Source of the DNA: Candidatus Zhuqueibacterota bacterium
Lineage (GTDB): Bacteria > Zhuqueibacterota > Zhuqueibacteria > Oceanimicrobiales > Oceanimicrobiaceae
DNA length: 64,000 nucleotides
Assembly (NCBI GenBank): GCA_029262055.1
Contig: JAJDAD010000092.1
Location: forward strand, 1 to 64,000
Direction: 5' to 3'
In this document: piece by piece, positions 7,571-16,498 of the stretch
Numbering within the stretch: the first letter of the stretch is position 1
Layout of the letters: each line of letters starts with the position of its first letter
The notes under the pieces: model-generated
The model's database searches: none
What the model saw: the letters and a program-made list of their open reading frames with translations, nothing else
What the model was told of the DNA's origin: nothing
Translations under genes and position numbers: made by a program

Positions 7571-8833
7571 CTAATCCCCTGCATTTTCCAGCAGCATCGC
7601 CGCCGCCATCGCGCCGGCTGCGCAAATACTCACCAGGCCGTAGCGCGCTCCTCTGCGCTTCAACTCGTTTGCGAGCGTCGTCACGATTCTGGCGCCGGTC
7701 GCTGCAAATGGGTGTCCGACGGCAATGGAACTGCCAAGCGGGTTGAGCCTTACCGGGTCGATCTCACCGATGGCTTGTTCTTTCCACCCATCTTTCCAGG
7801 CCTTTTGGTTGCAAGCGACTTGCCCTCCAAACGCCTCGTGAACTTCGACAATATCTATTTCCGATAATTTGATGCCGGTACGGCGCAGAAGTCTGGGGAC
7901 GGCGACACACGGAGCCATGAGCAAGCCGTCCGATGGGTCGATGGCGGCGTACTCGAAGTCTTTGATGAAAGCCAATGGTGTGCGGCCTTCCTGCTTCGCA
8001 CGCTCTTCGGACATCAGGAGGACAGCAGACGCGCCGTCGGTTAGTGGACTGGAGTTGCCGGCGGTCAGTGTGCCGGCGGAACTTCGGTCGAAGACCGGGC
8101 GCAATGCAGCGAGCTTTTCCAGGGTCGTGTCAGGGCGGATCAGGAGATCACGATCAAGGCCGTCCAGCGGGAAAATCTCCGACGCCAGGCGTCCGTCCTC
8201 TGTTGCTTTGTGCGCATTCTGGTGGCTTCGGTAGGCAATCTCATCCTGTGCTGCACGCGGGATCTGCCATTCTTTGACCATGAGCTCAGTATGTTCGCCC
8301 ATGGAAAGTCCCGTGGATGGTTCTGCGATTGCCGGAGCCTGCGGCTTGAAATGCCCGGGTCTGACTTTCGAAAAGATGCCGATGCGTGCTCCCATTGTTT
8401 TCGCATTTGTAGCGTCCAACAGGATGCGTGCAAAATCTTTCCGGAAAAGAATCGGTGGGTTGGACATGGACTCGGTGCCACCGGCGATCCCTATTGCGGT
8501 GTGGCCTCTGGCGATGGAATCAGAGATGGCGGTGATTGCATGAATGCCGGTGATGCAGTTGTTCGATACCGTGTGTGCCTTTGTTTCTTTCGGCAAGGGT
8601 GTGTTAAAGACCACTTCACGCGCGAGGTTAGGAATCTCCGGATTGACGATAACCGTACCGTAAACCAACTCATCAACAGCAGCAGGTGATATTTCAGTGG
8701 TCTGCAGGAGTCCTTTTACTGCATGGACTCCGAGGTCAAGTGCCGAGTGATTTTTGAATCTGGTTCCGGCTTTCACAAACGGCGTACGGACGCCGCTGAT
8801 TACTGCAACTCGCGCCGGATTTTCCCGTGTCAT
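7571..8833 (-). CDS. thiolase family acetyl-CoA acyltransferase (FadI/FadA-like)
   Basis: A 420-residue thiolase that cleaves or forms beta-ketoacyl-CoA. The acyl-accepting Cys93 is in VSNNCITGIHA and His374 in VGHPFAATGAR. The second catalytic cysteine, C404, is present, but it sits in CAAGAMA where most thiolases have C-x-G-G-G, so the last loop is altered. A good AAGGAG precedes the ATG. No partner beta-oxidation genes are nearby. It follows the small membrane protein gene on the same strand by 40 bases. The exact substrate is unknown. Confidence 0.9.
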   Translation of the reverse strand: MTRENPARVAVISGVRTPFVKAGTRFKNHSALDLGVHAVKGLLQTTEISPAAVDELVYGTVIVNPEIPNLAREVVFNTPLPKETKAHTVSNNCITGIHAITAISDSIARGHTAIGIAGGTESMSNPPILFRKDFARILLDATNAKTMGARIGIFSKVRPGHFKPQAPAIAEPSTGLSMGEHTELMVKEWQIPRAAQDEIAYRSHQNAHKATEDGRLASEIFPLDGLDRDLLIRPDTTLEKLAALRPVFDRSSAGTLTAGNSSPLTDGASAVLLMSEERAKQEGRTPLAFIKDFEYAAIDPSDGLLMAPCVAVPRLLRRTGIKLSEIDIVEVHEAFGGQVACNQKAWKDGWKEQAIGEIDPVRLNPLGSSIAVGHPFAATGARIVTTLANELKRRGARYGLVSICAAGAMAAAMLLENAGD

Positions 8834-8873
8834 AGTAACTTCTCCTTTCAGTGGTCGTTTGCCCGCCCTGCCG

Positions 8874-9083
8874 CTAACAGCCTAACAGGCCACGAGTAGC
8901 AAAGTAGGGCAGAACTAGATAGAGTAGAGAGTCGCGCACCAAATAGAAGACGAACACAAGTACTACCACCCGCCATCCTTTTTGTCTGATAAATTCTTTC
9001 AGGCCATGTTCGCGCCAAATCGCAACCCACTCGCGGATGAACGCAGGTTTCAGAAACCGGCTCAGTCTCTCTTTGAGTGCTAT
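8874..9083 (-). CDS. small single-span membrane protein, probable ATA start
   Basis: A 69-residue reading frame that I do not recognise by name. It has a basic amphipathic N-terminal half (KERLSRFLKPAFIREW, then EFIRQKGWR) and one hydrophobic span, VVVLVFVFYLVRDSLLYLVL (residues about 39-58), with an arginine-aspartate pair inside it. An in-frame TAA is followed by CGA CGA ATC AAC TCC GGA GGC ATC ATA GCA, so no ATG, GTG or TTG precedes the conserved-looking part. GGAGG ends four bases before the ATA at 9083. It lies between a nuclease and a thiolase gene. The protein-like composition and the ribosome site support it; the function is unknown. Confidence 0.65.
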   Translation of the reverse strand: MALKERLSRFLKPAFIREWVAIWREHGLKEFIRQKGWRVVVLVFVFYLVRDSLLYLVLPYFATRGLLGC

Positions 9084-9137
9084 GATGCCTCCGGAGTTGA
9101 TTCGTCGTTAGAAGTCGTGCTGGCTGGTCGCTGCCGC

Positions 9138-9491
9138 TCAGTATTCCTGGTAGCGGGCATGACCGGCTTCCACCAGCAGGTCGTTTATATTGATGTACTT
9201 GTCGCCATCGTCACACCAGATTTCAGCAATGTAGCGCCCAAATTTGCCCTTCTTGTCTTTCAAGGTTTCGAGAATGACGTCCTTGTCCTGAATTCTGCTG
9301 CGCAGAAAATCGCGGGACGCCAGGCCTGCCTCGCGCTCGCTACCCCGCAATTCAGGCGCGTTGATGCGCGACAGGCGCAGTTTTTCATTCCTAATCCAGG
9401 TGCCGAGACCAAGGTCGATATCGACACGAACCGTGTCTCCATCGTACACACTGATGACTTTGGCGCGGTAGTGATATAATTGACTGTCCAT
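9138..9491 (-). CDS. thermonuclease (SNase-like) family nuclease
   Basis: A 117-residue single-domain SNase protein. YDGDTVRVDID carries the calcium-binding aspartate, LRLSRINAPEL the arginine and glutamate equivalent to Arg35 and Glu43 of staphylococcal nuclease, and GKFGRYIAE the Arg87 equivalent. The calcium ligand Asp40 is replaced by Asn (INAPE), a change common in bacterial relatives. There is no signal peptide, so it is predicted to be cytoplasmic. GGGAGGTGAGCAATG gives a clear start. Confidence 0.85.
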   Translation of the reverse strand: MDSQLYHYRAKVISVYDGDTVRVDIDLGLGTWIRNEKLRLSRINAPELRGSEREAGLASRDFLRSRIQDKDVILETLKDKKGKFGRYIAEIWCDDGDKYININDLLVEAGHARYQEY

Positions 9492-9520
9492 TGCTCACCT
9501 CCCTGCGGCTTGACCTTCAG

Positions 9521-9548
9521 AATATAGGCGATTCCGTACCAAATGCAA
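9521..9548 (-). promoter_or_regulatory. promoter of the nuclease - small protein - thiolase unit
   Basis: Read on the minus strand: TTGCAT (9548-9543), 16 bp, TATATT (9526-9521). This lies 30 bp before the ribosome site and ATG of the nuclease gene. Confidence 0.5.
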
Positions 9549-9665
9549 TCCATTTTTGCCTGTGCCCGCAATCACTTTGCGGTTGCGTTCGGTTGGCATT
9601 ATCCATAAGTTTTCGGACACCACTGCTATAAACTTCTGTAAAGTCCATAAGCAAGGGGAAACCGG

Positions 9666-11363
9666 ATGACTGTCAAAATATCCACTCTCTGTCTGTGTAC
9701 GTTTTTGCTGATCGGCTGCAGTTCGGAGCGGTACGCCGACATCATTTTGTATAATGGAAAAATCTACACTGTCGATGGTCGAATGTCGGAAGCACAAGCA
9801 GTTGCAGTCTCGAGCGGGAGGTTCCTGGCTGTCGGAAACGACGCACAAGTGCGCTCCGTTGCCGGACCCGACACCCGCTTTCTCAATCTCGAAGGGAGAA
9901 CGGTTTTTCCCGGTTTCATCGATAGCCACTATCACTTTATTGGCGTGGGCCGACGTGAGTACTATCTCAATCTGGACGGGACCAGGTCTATGCGCGATTT
10001 CTTGTCGAGAGTGAAAACGGAAGTCGACAGCAAGGGCGGCGGCGAGTGGATTGTCGGAAGAGGTTGGATAGAGGAAGACTGGCCGTCAAAGCGATTCCCG
10101 ACCTGCCAGGATTTGGACAAAATTGCTCCTGACAATCCGGTGATTCTGACGCGTGCGGATGGCCATGCGGTTGTGGTCAACAGCAAAGCTCTGATGATGG
10201 CCGGAATAGACCGGCATACAGCCGACCCGCAGGGTGGGGAAATCCTGAAAGATGCGCAAGGCAACTGTAACGGATTGCTTCTGGATAAGGCCATTGGCCT
10301 GGTTACACAACACGTGCCGTCCGACACGAGCACTGAAATGACCAGAAGATATGCCCGCAAAGCGGATGAGCTGGCGCTGGCCTATGGCATGACCCAGGTG
10401 CACGACACGGGAACAAATTTCCGAACAGTTGATGTTTACAAGGAAATGTATGCCGAGAATGACTTGAAGATTAGAATCCGCGCCTACATCCGTGGACCCG
10501 GAAAAGACACGGACCTGCTCCTGGAGCAAGGACCGGAAATCGGTCTGTTCAATGACAAACTTAGCGTGCGCGGCATCAAAATCACCCAGGATGGCGCTTT
10601 GGGGTCGCGCGGCGCGGCTTTGCTGCAACCTTACAGCGATGCCGAGACCAGCGGCTTCCTGATTTTTAAGGACGAACAAGTCTACCCGACCATAAAAAAA
10701 GCTCTGGAGAATGGTGTCCAGATGGCAATCCATGCTATTGGGGATTCCACCAATCGCAATGTGCTGAATCTGTTTGAACGTGCCTTTGCTGAGGTGCCCG
10801 CAAGCCGTAGAGTCGACCAGGATCCGCGGTTTCGGATTGAGCATGCTCAGATCGTGCACCCGGATGATCGGCCCCGCTTCAGACAATTGGGCGTCATTCC
10901 TAGCATGCAGCCTAGCCACGCCATCGGTGACTTGCATTTTGCGGGCCGTCGGCTCGGGATGGATCGCATGCAGGAAGGCTATGCCTGGCGCGCATTTATC
11001 GACCAGGGCAACTACATCCCGGCCGGCTCCGATGCCCCGGTCGAGGAGGGTAACCCGATGATCGAGTTTTACGCGGCCGTGGTCCGGAAAGACACAACCG
11101 GCTTCAACGGGGAAGGTTGGTTCCCACAGTATCGCATGACGCGCGAAGAAGCGTTGCAGGCGCTTACCATCTGGGGTGCACGGGCTGCATTTTCGGAAGA
11201 CTTAACCGGCTCGATTGAGGTTGGAAAATATGCCGATCTTGTTGTATTGGATCGGGATCTGATGACCGCTCCCGAGGATAGACTCTTTGATACAGAGGTT
11301 CTGCTGACCATGGTAGGCGGTGAAGTAGTCCATGAGAGCAGTGATTTGCGCGACTCTTTTTGA
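9666..11363 (+). CDS. amidohydrolase family lipoprotein (YtcJ-like)
   Basis: A 565-residue member of the Amidohydro_3 (YtcJ) family of metal-dependent hydrolases. The N-terminus has a lipobox, FLLIGC with Cys18, so it is probably anchored in the envelope. Family motifs are VFPGFIDSHYHF (metal-binding His-x-His), IHAIGDSTN, RIEHAQIV and PAGSDAPVEEGNP. The substrate is not predictable; related enzymes act on N-substituted formamides, amides or cyclic imides. It is followed by a two-component pair after 27 bases, apparently in the same transcript. Confidence 0.85.
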   Translation: MTVKISTLCLCTFLLIGCSSERYADIILYNGKIYTVDGRMSEAQAVAVSSGRFLAVGNDAQVRSVAGPDTRFLNLEGRTVFPGFIDSHYHFIGVGRREYYLNLDGTRSMRDFLSRVKTEVDSKGGGEWIVGRGWIEEDWPSKRFPTCQDLDKIAPDNPVILTRADGHAVVVNSKALMMAGIDRHTADPQGGEILKDAQGNCNGLLLDKAIGLVTQHVPSDTSTEMTRRYARKADELALAYGMTQVHDTGTNFRTVDVYKEMYAENDLKIRIRAYIRGPGKDTDLLLEQGPEIGLFNDKLSVRGIKITQDGALGSRGAALLQPYSDAETSGFLIFKDEQVYPTIKKALENGVQMAIHAIGDSTNRNVLNLFERAFAEVPASRRVDQDPRFRIEHAQIVHPDDRPRFRQLGVIPSMQPSHAIGDLHFAGRRLGMDRMQEGYAWRAFIDQGNYIPAGSDAPVEEGNPMIEFYAAVVRKDTTGFNGEGWFPQYRMTREEALQALTIWGARAAFSEDLTGSIEVGKYADLVVLDRDLMTAPEDRLFDTEVLLTMVGGEVVHESSDLRDSF

Positions 11364-11390
11364 GACTTGACATTCGTTTCAGGACAAAGC

Positions 11391-12878
11391 ATGACACAGA
11401 CTACGTCAAGAAAACTACACTTAAGCCTCCGGCAGAAAGCCATTCTCGGGATTGGTTTTACATATTTTGCGATCGTGGCTGTCTTTGCATTCTTTGCCTT
11501 CAAGAACGAGCAGAAAATCGTTAAGGACGAAATGACCAACAGCTCTATGGGCTGTACCAGGCTGTTTGCCAAGATGGTCACCGAACCCTTTCTAAATGAT
11601 GATATTGAAGCCATCAAGATGCACGTGGCTCAGGCAGGGCCCATGGCAAAACTCAGTCACGGGCGAAATGTCTCTTACGTTATCATCCAAAACGATGCCG
11701 GCGAAGTGATAGCGAGTAGCGGTGGCGCGCAAATCGAGACCCTGTTGTCGACCGAACTCAATCGTAACGCCTTTAATGCTGAGTCCGAAATGATTCAGCA
11801 ATCCGGGTCGGTCGTTGATGTCGCCATCCCAATTTTTTCAGGTGGGATCAAGAAAGGAGTGGTGCGTCTGGGGATTTCCACCAAGGAGATGGAAGCAAAG
11901 ATCTTAAATAGCCGGCGCTGGGCTTTGCAGTTTATGCTGGGTGCAATATTCATCGGGACGGTATTGGGCCTCTTTGTCGATCATAAGGTCAAGCGCAACC
12001 TGCAAAATTTGACCGAAACAGCCACTCGAATGGCTGGTGGTGACATGAGCCAGCGCGTAGATATCGAGACCGGGGATGAAATGGAGTCCTTTGGCGACGC
12101 ATTCAATGAGATGGCCGACCAGCTTCAGGAAACGCACGAGCACCTCGAACAAAAAGTTGCGGAAAGAACCCGGGAACTTCGTGAGTCACAGGCACAACTT
12201 GTTCATCAGGAGAAGATGGCCAGTCTCGGTGTTTTGGCTGCAGGCCTGGCGCACGAGATCGGCAATCCGCTAACAGCCATATCGTCCGTGGTGCAGATGC
12301 TGCAACGGAAGTCCAAAGATGGGAAATTCAGCGAGCAGATGCAGCTTGTAAATGAAAACATCAGCCGAATCTCAAAAACGGTTCGCGAACTGGTGGATTT
12401 TTCGCGACCGGTTAAGTCTGAACGGCGCACTATCCAGATCAACGATCTGATTCAAAAAGCGTTGGGTATTCTCAAGTATGATAATCGGGCCAAAGACCTC
12501 AAGATCGTAACAACTCTCGACAGCGAACTGCCTGCGATCACTATGATTGAAGACCAACTCTTGCAGGTTTTCATCAACTTGATCCTGAACGCTTTTGACG
12601 CAATGGAGAGTGGTGGCCGCCTGACGATTACCTCTGCCAGCGCGGGTCAATTTGTGGTGATTTCGATTCAGGATACCGGCAGCGGAATCCCACCGGAACT
12701 GAAAGGTAAGGTTTTTGAGCCGTTCTTTTCGACCAAGCCGGTAGGAAAAGGGAGCGGTTTGGGCCTGTCGGTTAGCTATGGCATCGTTCAGAATCTGGGT
12801 GGAAAAATCGAAGTTGAAAGTACGGATAGCACGGGAACTCAGTTCACAATATCGTTGCCTTTGAAAACCACGGAGTAA
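11391..12878 (+). CDS. membrane sensor histidine kinase, NtrB-like
   Basis: A 495-residue kinase: membrane span at about 17-38, a periplasmic sensor domain of about 140 residues (40-178), a second span at about 179-196, HAMP to about 250, a coiled linker, then HisKA with phospho-acceptor His288 in LAAGLAHEIGNPLTAISS and a HATPase domain with NLILNAFDAM, DTGSGIPPE and GKGSGLGLS. ATG 11391 is chosen over the in-frame TTG 11367 because TCAGGA lies six bases before it. It is four bases from its response regulator. The ligand sensed is unknown. Confidence 0.93.
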   Translation: MTQTTSRKLHLSLRQKAILGIGFTYFAIVAVFAFFAFKNEQKIVKDEMTNSSMGCTRLFAKMVTEPFLNDDIEAIKMHVAQAGPMAKLSHGRNVSYVIIQNDAGEVIASSGGAQIETLLSTELNRNAFNAESEMIQQSGSVVDVAIPIFSGGIKKGVVRLGISTKEMEAKILNSRRWALQFMLGAIFIGTVLGLFVDHKVKRNLQNLTETATRMAGGDMSQRVDIETGDEMESFGDAFNEMADQLQETHEHLEQKVAERTRELRESQAQLVHQEKMASLGVLAAGLAHEIGNPLTAISSVVQMLQRKSKDGKFSEQMQLVNENISRISKTVRELVDFSRPVKSERRTIQINDLIQKALGILKYDNRAKDLKIVTTLDSELPAITMIEDQLLQVFINLILNAFDAMESGGRLTITSASAGQFVVISIQDTGSGIPPELKGKVFEPFFSTKPVGKGSGLGLSVSYGIVQNLGGKIEVESTDSTGTQFTISLPLKTTE

Positions 12879-12882
12879 GTTT

Positions 12883-14241
12883 GTGCCCGCAAAACTGTTG
12901 GTGATCGACGATGAAAAAGCCATTCGGGAAACACTATCGGAATTACTGACTGAAGAAGGCTACGTTTGCGAGGTAGCCGCGGATGGCGAGACCGCGCTTC
13001 AGAGAATTTCGCAGAAGACCTTCGACCTTGTTGTTTCTGACCTTCGGCTGCCCGGAATCCAGGGACTGGACGTGCTGCAGGAAACCCTGAAAATAAGTCC
13101 GCAGACAGTCGTTGTCATCATCACGGCCTACGCCTCAGTTGAAACCGCTGTGGAAGCCCTCACAAAAGGTGCGACCGATTACCTGGTCAAGCCGTTGATT
13201 CTGGATGATGTTCTTTTCAAGATCAAGCATCTTCTGAAATACCGGCAGCTTGCCATCGAAAATCAGATCTTGCGGCAGGAAGTAGAGGAAAAATACGACT
13301 TCAGCAAAATCATCGGTGACAGCCGGAAGATGCAGGATGTCTTTGAGTTGATCCGGAAAATGGCGCCGACGAACAGCAACGTCCTGATTCTTGGCGAGAG
13401 TGGTACTGGCAAGGAGCTGGTCGCGCGTGCTTTACATTTCAACGGACCTCGCAAGGCAAATAGATTTCTGCCGGTTAATTGCAGCGCGATTTCTGAACAA
13501 CTTGTGGAAAGCGAATTTTTCGGGCACAAGAAAGGCGCCTTCACAGGAGCAATTCAAGATAAGAACGGTTTTTTTAAGTCTGCTGATAAGGGCACTCTGT
13601 TTCTCGACGAGATCGGTGAAGTCCCCTTGCACCTGCAATCGAAGTTGTTGCGTGCCATCCAGGAGAAGGAGATCTACCCGGTTGGCAGCGAGCGGCCGAT
13701 CCAGGTCGATGTCAGGATAATCGCGGCCTCCAATCGCAACCTCGAAGATGAGATGACAAAGGGGAATTTCCGCGAAGATTTGTTTTACCGGCTGGACGTG
13801 GCCGAAATCAAGCTGCCTCCGCTCCGTGAACGGCCGGATGATATTCCTCTTTTGATAAAGCATTTCATCAAAGTTCACAACGTCGAGCTCGGCAAGCAAG
13901 TCAAAGGTGTTGACAATGAGACCATGAAAATGCTGCTCAACCGTGCCTGGAAAGGAAACATTCGCGAACTGGAAAATATGATCGAACGGGCTTTGATTCT
14001 TTGTGAAAGTGAGTTTATCTCTGCGAGAGACCTTCCGGCGGATTTTACCTCCGGGAAGACGGCATTTGAAGTAGAAGATGATTTGAAAAAAGCGATGAAA
14101 AACTATGAGCGTGTCCATATTGTGAGCAGCTTAAACAAGGCCGGCAATAACAAGCGCCGCACTGCCAGAATGCTGGGCATCAGCGAATCCTCTCTTTACA
14201 GAAAAATGGAAGAGCTCGAGATTCCGTTTGGGCAACAATAA
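12883..14241 (+). CDS. sigma54-dependent response regulator, NtrC family
   Basis: A 452-residue activator: receiver domain (acidic pair D9-D10, phospho-acceptor Asp53, Thr81, Lys103), AAA+ domain with Walker A GESGTGKE at 171-178, the sigma54-contacting GAFTGA loop at 218-223 and Walker B LFLDEIGE at 239-246, and a C-terminal Fis-type helix-turn-helix (NNKRRTARMLGISESSLYRK). It therefore activates sigma54 promoters in response to the adjoining kinase. The start is GTG. A perfect inverted repeat follows the stop codon, and a possible sigma54 promoter lies 150 bp downstream, so the neighbouring cupredoxin locus may be its target. Confidence 0.95.
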   Translation: MPAKLLVIDDEKAIRETLSELLTEEGYVCEVAADGETALQRISQKTFDLVVSDLRLPGIQGLDVLQETLKISPQTVVVIITAYASVETAVEALTKGATDYLVKPLILDDVLFKIKHLLKYRQLAIENQILRQEVEEKYDFSKIIGDSRKMQDVFELIRKMAPTNSNVLILGESGTGKELVARALHFNGPRKANRFLPVNCSAISEQLVESEFFGHKKGAFTGAIQDKNGFFKSADKGTLFLDEIGEVPLHLQSKLLRAIQEKEIYPVGSERPIQVDVRIIAASNRNLEDEMTKGNFREDLFYRLDVAEIKLPPLRERPDDIPLLIKHFIKVHNVELGKQVKGVDNETMKMLLNRAWKGNIRELENMIERALILCESEFISARDLPADFTSGKTAFEVEDDLKKAMKNYERVHIVSSLNKAGNNKRRTARMLGISESSLYRKMEELEIPFGQQ

Positions 14242-14261
14242 GTCTCCCAATAATGGGAGAC
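14242..14261. repeat. perfect inverted repeat directly after the ntrC-like gene
   Basis: GTCTCCCA-ATAA-TGGGAGAC begins at the base after the TAA stop. It has no T-run on either strand, so it is a poor terminator. The size (two 8-bp arms, 4-bp centre) suits an operator, and its place about 150 bp upstream of a sigma54-like promoter is where an activator of the NtrC family would bind. Function is inferred. Confidence 0.55.
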
Positions 14262-14344
14262 AGTCTCACAGATTTAGGAGATCACATGGAGCAAATGACC
14301 TAACAGGCACAAAGCAGCACCAAAGAAAGTCTGGTATAAATATC

Positions 14345-14377
14345 AACCACTTAGGGTGTCCTAAGTGGTTTTTTTTT
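14345..14377 (+). terminator. rho-independent terminator after the two-component genes
   Basis: AACCACTTAGG (14345-14355), a GTGT loop, CCTAAGTGGTT (14360-14370), then an uninterrupted T-run. The 11-bp stem is perfect. It insulates the kinase-regulator transcript from the locus starting at 14444. Confidence 0.93.
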
Positions 14378-14392
14378 GCCCAGTCCCAAGGG

Positions 14393-14408
14393 TGGTACGC
14401 AAGTTGAA
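14393..14408 (+). promoter_or_regulatory. possible sigma54 promoter of the cupredoxin locus
   Basis: TGGTAC (14393-14398), five bases, TTGAA (14404-14408) resembles TGGCAC-N5-TTGCA with correct spacing, but the C of the -12 GC is an A. It lies 15 bp after the terminator and 36 bp before the ATG at 14444. No sigma70 promoter was seen in the same gap, and a sigma54 activator is encoded just upstream. Confidence 0.4.
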
Positions 14409-14443
14409 GGGGGTGAGGCAACAACTTAAACCCTGGAGGACCC

Positions 14444-15112
14444 ATGAAAGATATTTTCAAACTAAACACAGGTTTTATGACCATCGCGCTTCTAAGTGTT
14501 GTGATGGCTCTTAACACACAAATTTTTGCCAACGGCGGCGGTAAGATTCTCGGGAAGGTGAAATTAGCCGGCGCAACCGGTAAAGCCCTGACCAAACCGG
14601 AACTGCTGGTTTCAGCCAAAGGCGGCGTTCAGAATGTTGTGCTGACAATCGCGGGCATCGAAGGCGATTTCAAAGCAGATCCCATCACCATCGACCAGAA
14701 AAACAAAGCATACGTTCCCAGAATTTCCGTAAGCATGGTCGGAAGCGAGCTGACCTTTTTGAACAGCGACGCGATTTTGCACAATGTTCACGGCTATAGC
14801 GGCGTGGAGACGTTGTACAATTTTGCCATGCCTAAGTTCTTGAAGAAGAAAGCGACAAAGCTGGAAGAATCCGGCTTGAAGAAGATTCGCTGTGATGTGC
14901 ACCAGGAGATGATAGCCTACGTTGTGGTTACGGACAACCCACACTACTCTATCACAAATGAGGCCGGCTTATTCCAAATCGATGGCATTCCAGCAGGAAC
15001 ATACAAGATCAAAGCCTGGCATGAGAAGCTCGGCAGTCTCGAACAGGAAGTCACAATAACCAATGGTGAAAAAAGCGCTGTGATTTTTGAGTTTTCACCT
15101 GAAGGGAAATGA
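14444..15112 (+). CDS. exported cupredoxin-like protein with a carboxypeptidase-regulatory-like domain
   Basis: A 222-residue exported protein (hydrophobic leader, cleavage near residue 29 before NGGGK). A type-1 copper site can be read directly: His113 in LHNVHGY, then Cys150, His153 and Met156 in CDVHQEM. The tail VTDNPHYSITNEAGLFQIDGIPAGTYKIKAWHEKLG is in pieces typical of a small beta-sandwich found in carboxypeptidase regulatory-like domains. The family is known near respiratory or methylamine-type genes as a periplasmic copper protein. CTGGAGGA precedes the ATG. It is first in a three-gene row with an outer-membrane protein and a large exported protein; electron transfer or copper handling is plausible, not shown. 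Confidence 0.8.
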   Translation: MKDIFKLNTGFMTIALLSVVMALNTQIFANGGGKILGKVKLAGATGKALTKPELLVSAKGGVQNVVLTIAGIEGDFKADPITIDQKNKAYVPRISVSMVGSELTFLNSDAILHNVHGYSGVETLYNFAMPKFLKKKATKLEESGLKKIRCDVHQEMIAYVVVTDNPHYSITNEAGLFQIDGIPAGTYKIKAWHEKLGSLEQEVTITNGEKSAVIFEFSPEGK

Positions 15113-15138
15113 CTTACGAATCATGAGGAGAGTTTAAG

Positions 15139-16443
15139 ATGAATCCTATAAAATCAATTTGCATGTTCGGCGTTTCATTGAGTGTGTTTGCGTTTTTGTC
15201 GGTGGCTCCGGTTCAGGCTCAGGATACAGAAGACGTTGATGATCTCGAGAAGGAGTTTGCAGAATTTGAAAACCAGAAGCCCGCATTGCCGGATTTTACC
15301 GGAGATGAGTACGATTTCCTGGAGTACGGTGTCGACCAGGACTACATGAAGATGGAACGCTATCGCACCAAGAATCAAATCCTGACCTTTATTCCGCCGC
15401 TGTACCAGCCTGCTTTTGTCGGACATGGCTATGTCCTGCCTCCCAACACCTGGCGGGCGGCCCTGCACGCACATTCGCTTCGAGTCAAGGCCAGTGACTT
15501 CTTCAAACACGGCGACCAAGACTTGGTTCACCAAGATCACAGCATCGAGCGGTTGAAATATGATTTCGATTTTTTCTATGGCCTGGATTACGACATGACG
15601 GTACGAGTCAATGTGCCGATTTGGTCGACCCGTTCTCTCGGTTCGGTCCATCCCGCTGGTGTGGCGCCGATCAACCTTCATGTCGAGGGCAACAGCACAA
15701 AGATTGGCGACGTTTCGGTTTTTCTGAAGCGCAAATTCTTCGACCAGGGCAACCGCTGGCTGAATTTAGCAGGCGTGGTTGGCGCCATTCTGCCGACCGG
15801 TTCGGACAGCGAGAAGTTTGATGATCGACTCATTTTGACCAATCCGGCTAATCCTAATGGTGTGGTCGCTTTCAATGGCGGCCCATTCCAGCGTTTCTCA
15901 GATGACGGTAACCTGCCTACGACACTGCAACCCGGAATCGGAAGATTTGGCGGGATCCTGGGTCTGATGGGGACAAAGCAATTGGGGCGCAGCGCTTTTC
16001 ATTTCGGTACGCTTGCGCGTTTCAACGACCTGACTGCCGGTGACAATGATATCGAATACGGCAACGAGGTTTTCTATTTCGCTTCTTATGTCAAGCCTGT
16101 TGGGAGTGACAGAGTGAGCGTTGAACTGGCGTTCAACGGAAAATGGAAAGGCGACGACAAGTATCCCGGCATTTTCACGCATCCGATGACTGCTGACCCT
16201 TCAGGGTTTGGCGCACCGATTATGACAGTGAATCCCGAGACCGGAGAAATGGCGGTTCAGATGTTTACCACACCTCGTCCGGCTTTCAGTGGGGGCTGGA
16301 TTGGTTTTCTGAGTCCGAGCGTCGTTTTGAATCCTTATTCGCAGCTTCGGTTGGAGTTCTCGACCATGATTCGCGTGATCAAGCCGGACCTCGGTCCTGC
16401 GCCCAAGCTGATGTTCAGGGGCGGTATTACAACGACCTTTTAA
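15139..16443 (+). CDS. outer-membrane beta-barrel protein (phenol MetA-pathway/transporter-like)
   Basis: A 434-residue exported protein: signal peptide ending APVQAQ (residue about 27), an acidic stretch, then alternating aromatic strands such as YDFDFFYGLDYDMTVRVNVP, KIGDVSVFLKRKF and VSVELAFNGKW, closing in GGITTTF with the C-terminal phenylalanine expected of outer-membrane barrels. The strand pattern and the LPTGSDS turn resemble the putative 'MetA-pathway of phenol degradation' barrels. TGAGGAGAG precedes the ATG. It is 26 bp after the cupredoxin gene. Substrate unknown. Confidence 0.7.
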   Translation: MNPIKSICMFGVSLSVFAFLSVAPVQAQDTEDVDDLEKEFAEFENQKPALPDFTGDEYDFLEYGVDQDYMKMERYRTKNQILTFIPPLYQPAFVGHGYVLPPNTWRAALHAHSLRVKASDFFKHGDQDLVHQDHSIERLKYDFDFFYGLDYDMTVRVNVPIWSTRSLGSVHPAGVAPINLHVEGNSTKIGDVSVFLKRKFFDQGNRWLNLAGVVGAILPTGSDSEKFDDRLILTNPANPNGVVAFNGGPFQRFSDDGNLPTTLQPGIGRFGGILGLMGTKQLGRSAFHFGTLARFNDLTAGDNDIEYGNEVFYFASYVKPVGSDRVSVELAFNGKWKGDDKYPGIFTHPMTADPSGFGAPIMTVNPETGEMAVQMFTTPRPAFSGGWIGFLSPSVVLNPYSQLRLEFSTMIRVIKPDLGPAPKLMFRGGITTTF

Positions 16444-16498
16444 AGGGCGAACCAACCTAGCCGCAGAGAAAATGAATTCCGCAATTGAGGAGAAAACC

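Noticed and set aside
8848-9030. 60-codon minus-strand frame with an ATG
   Set aside because: It overlaps, in another frame, the 69-codon frame that has a proper membrane span and ribosome site; its own composition is not protein-like.
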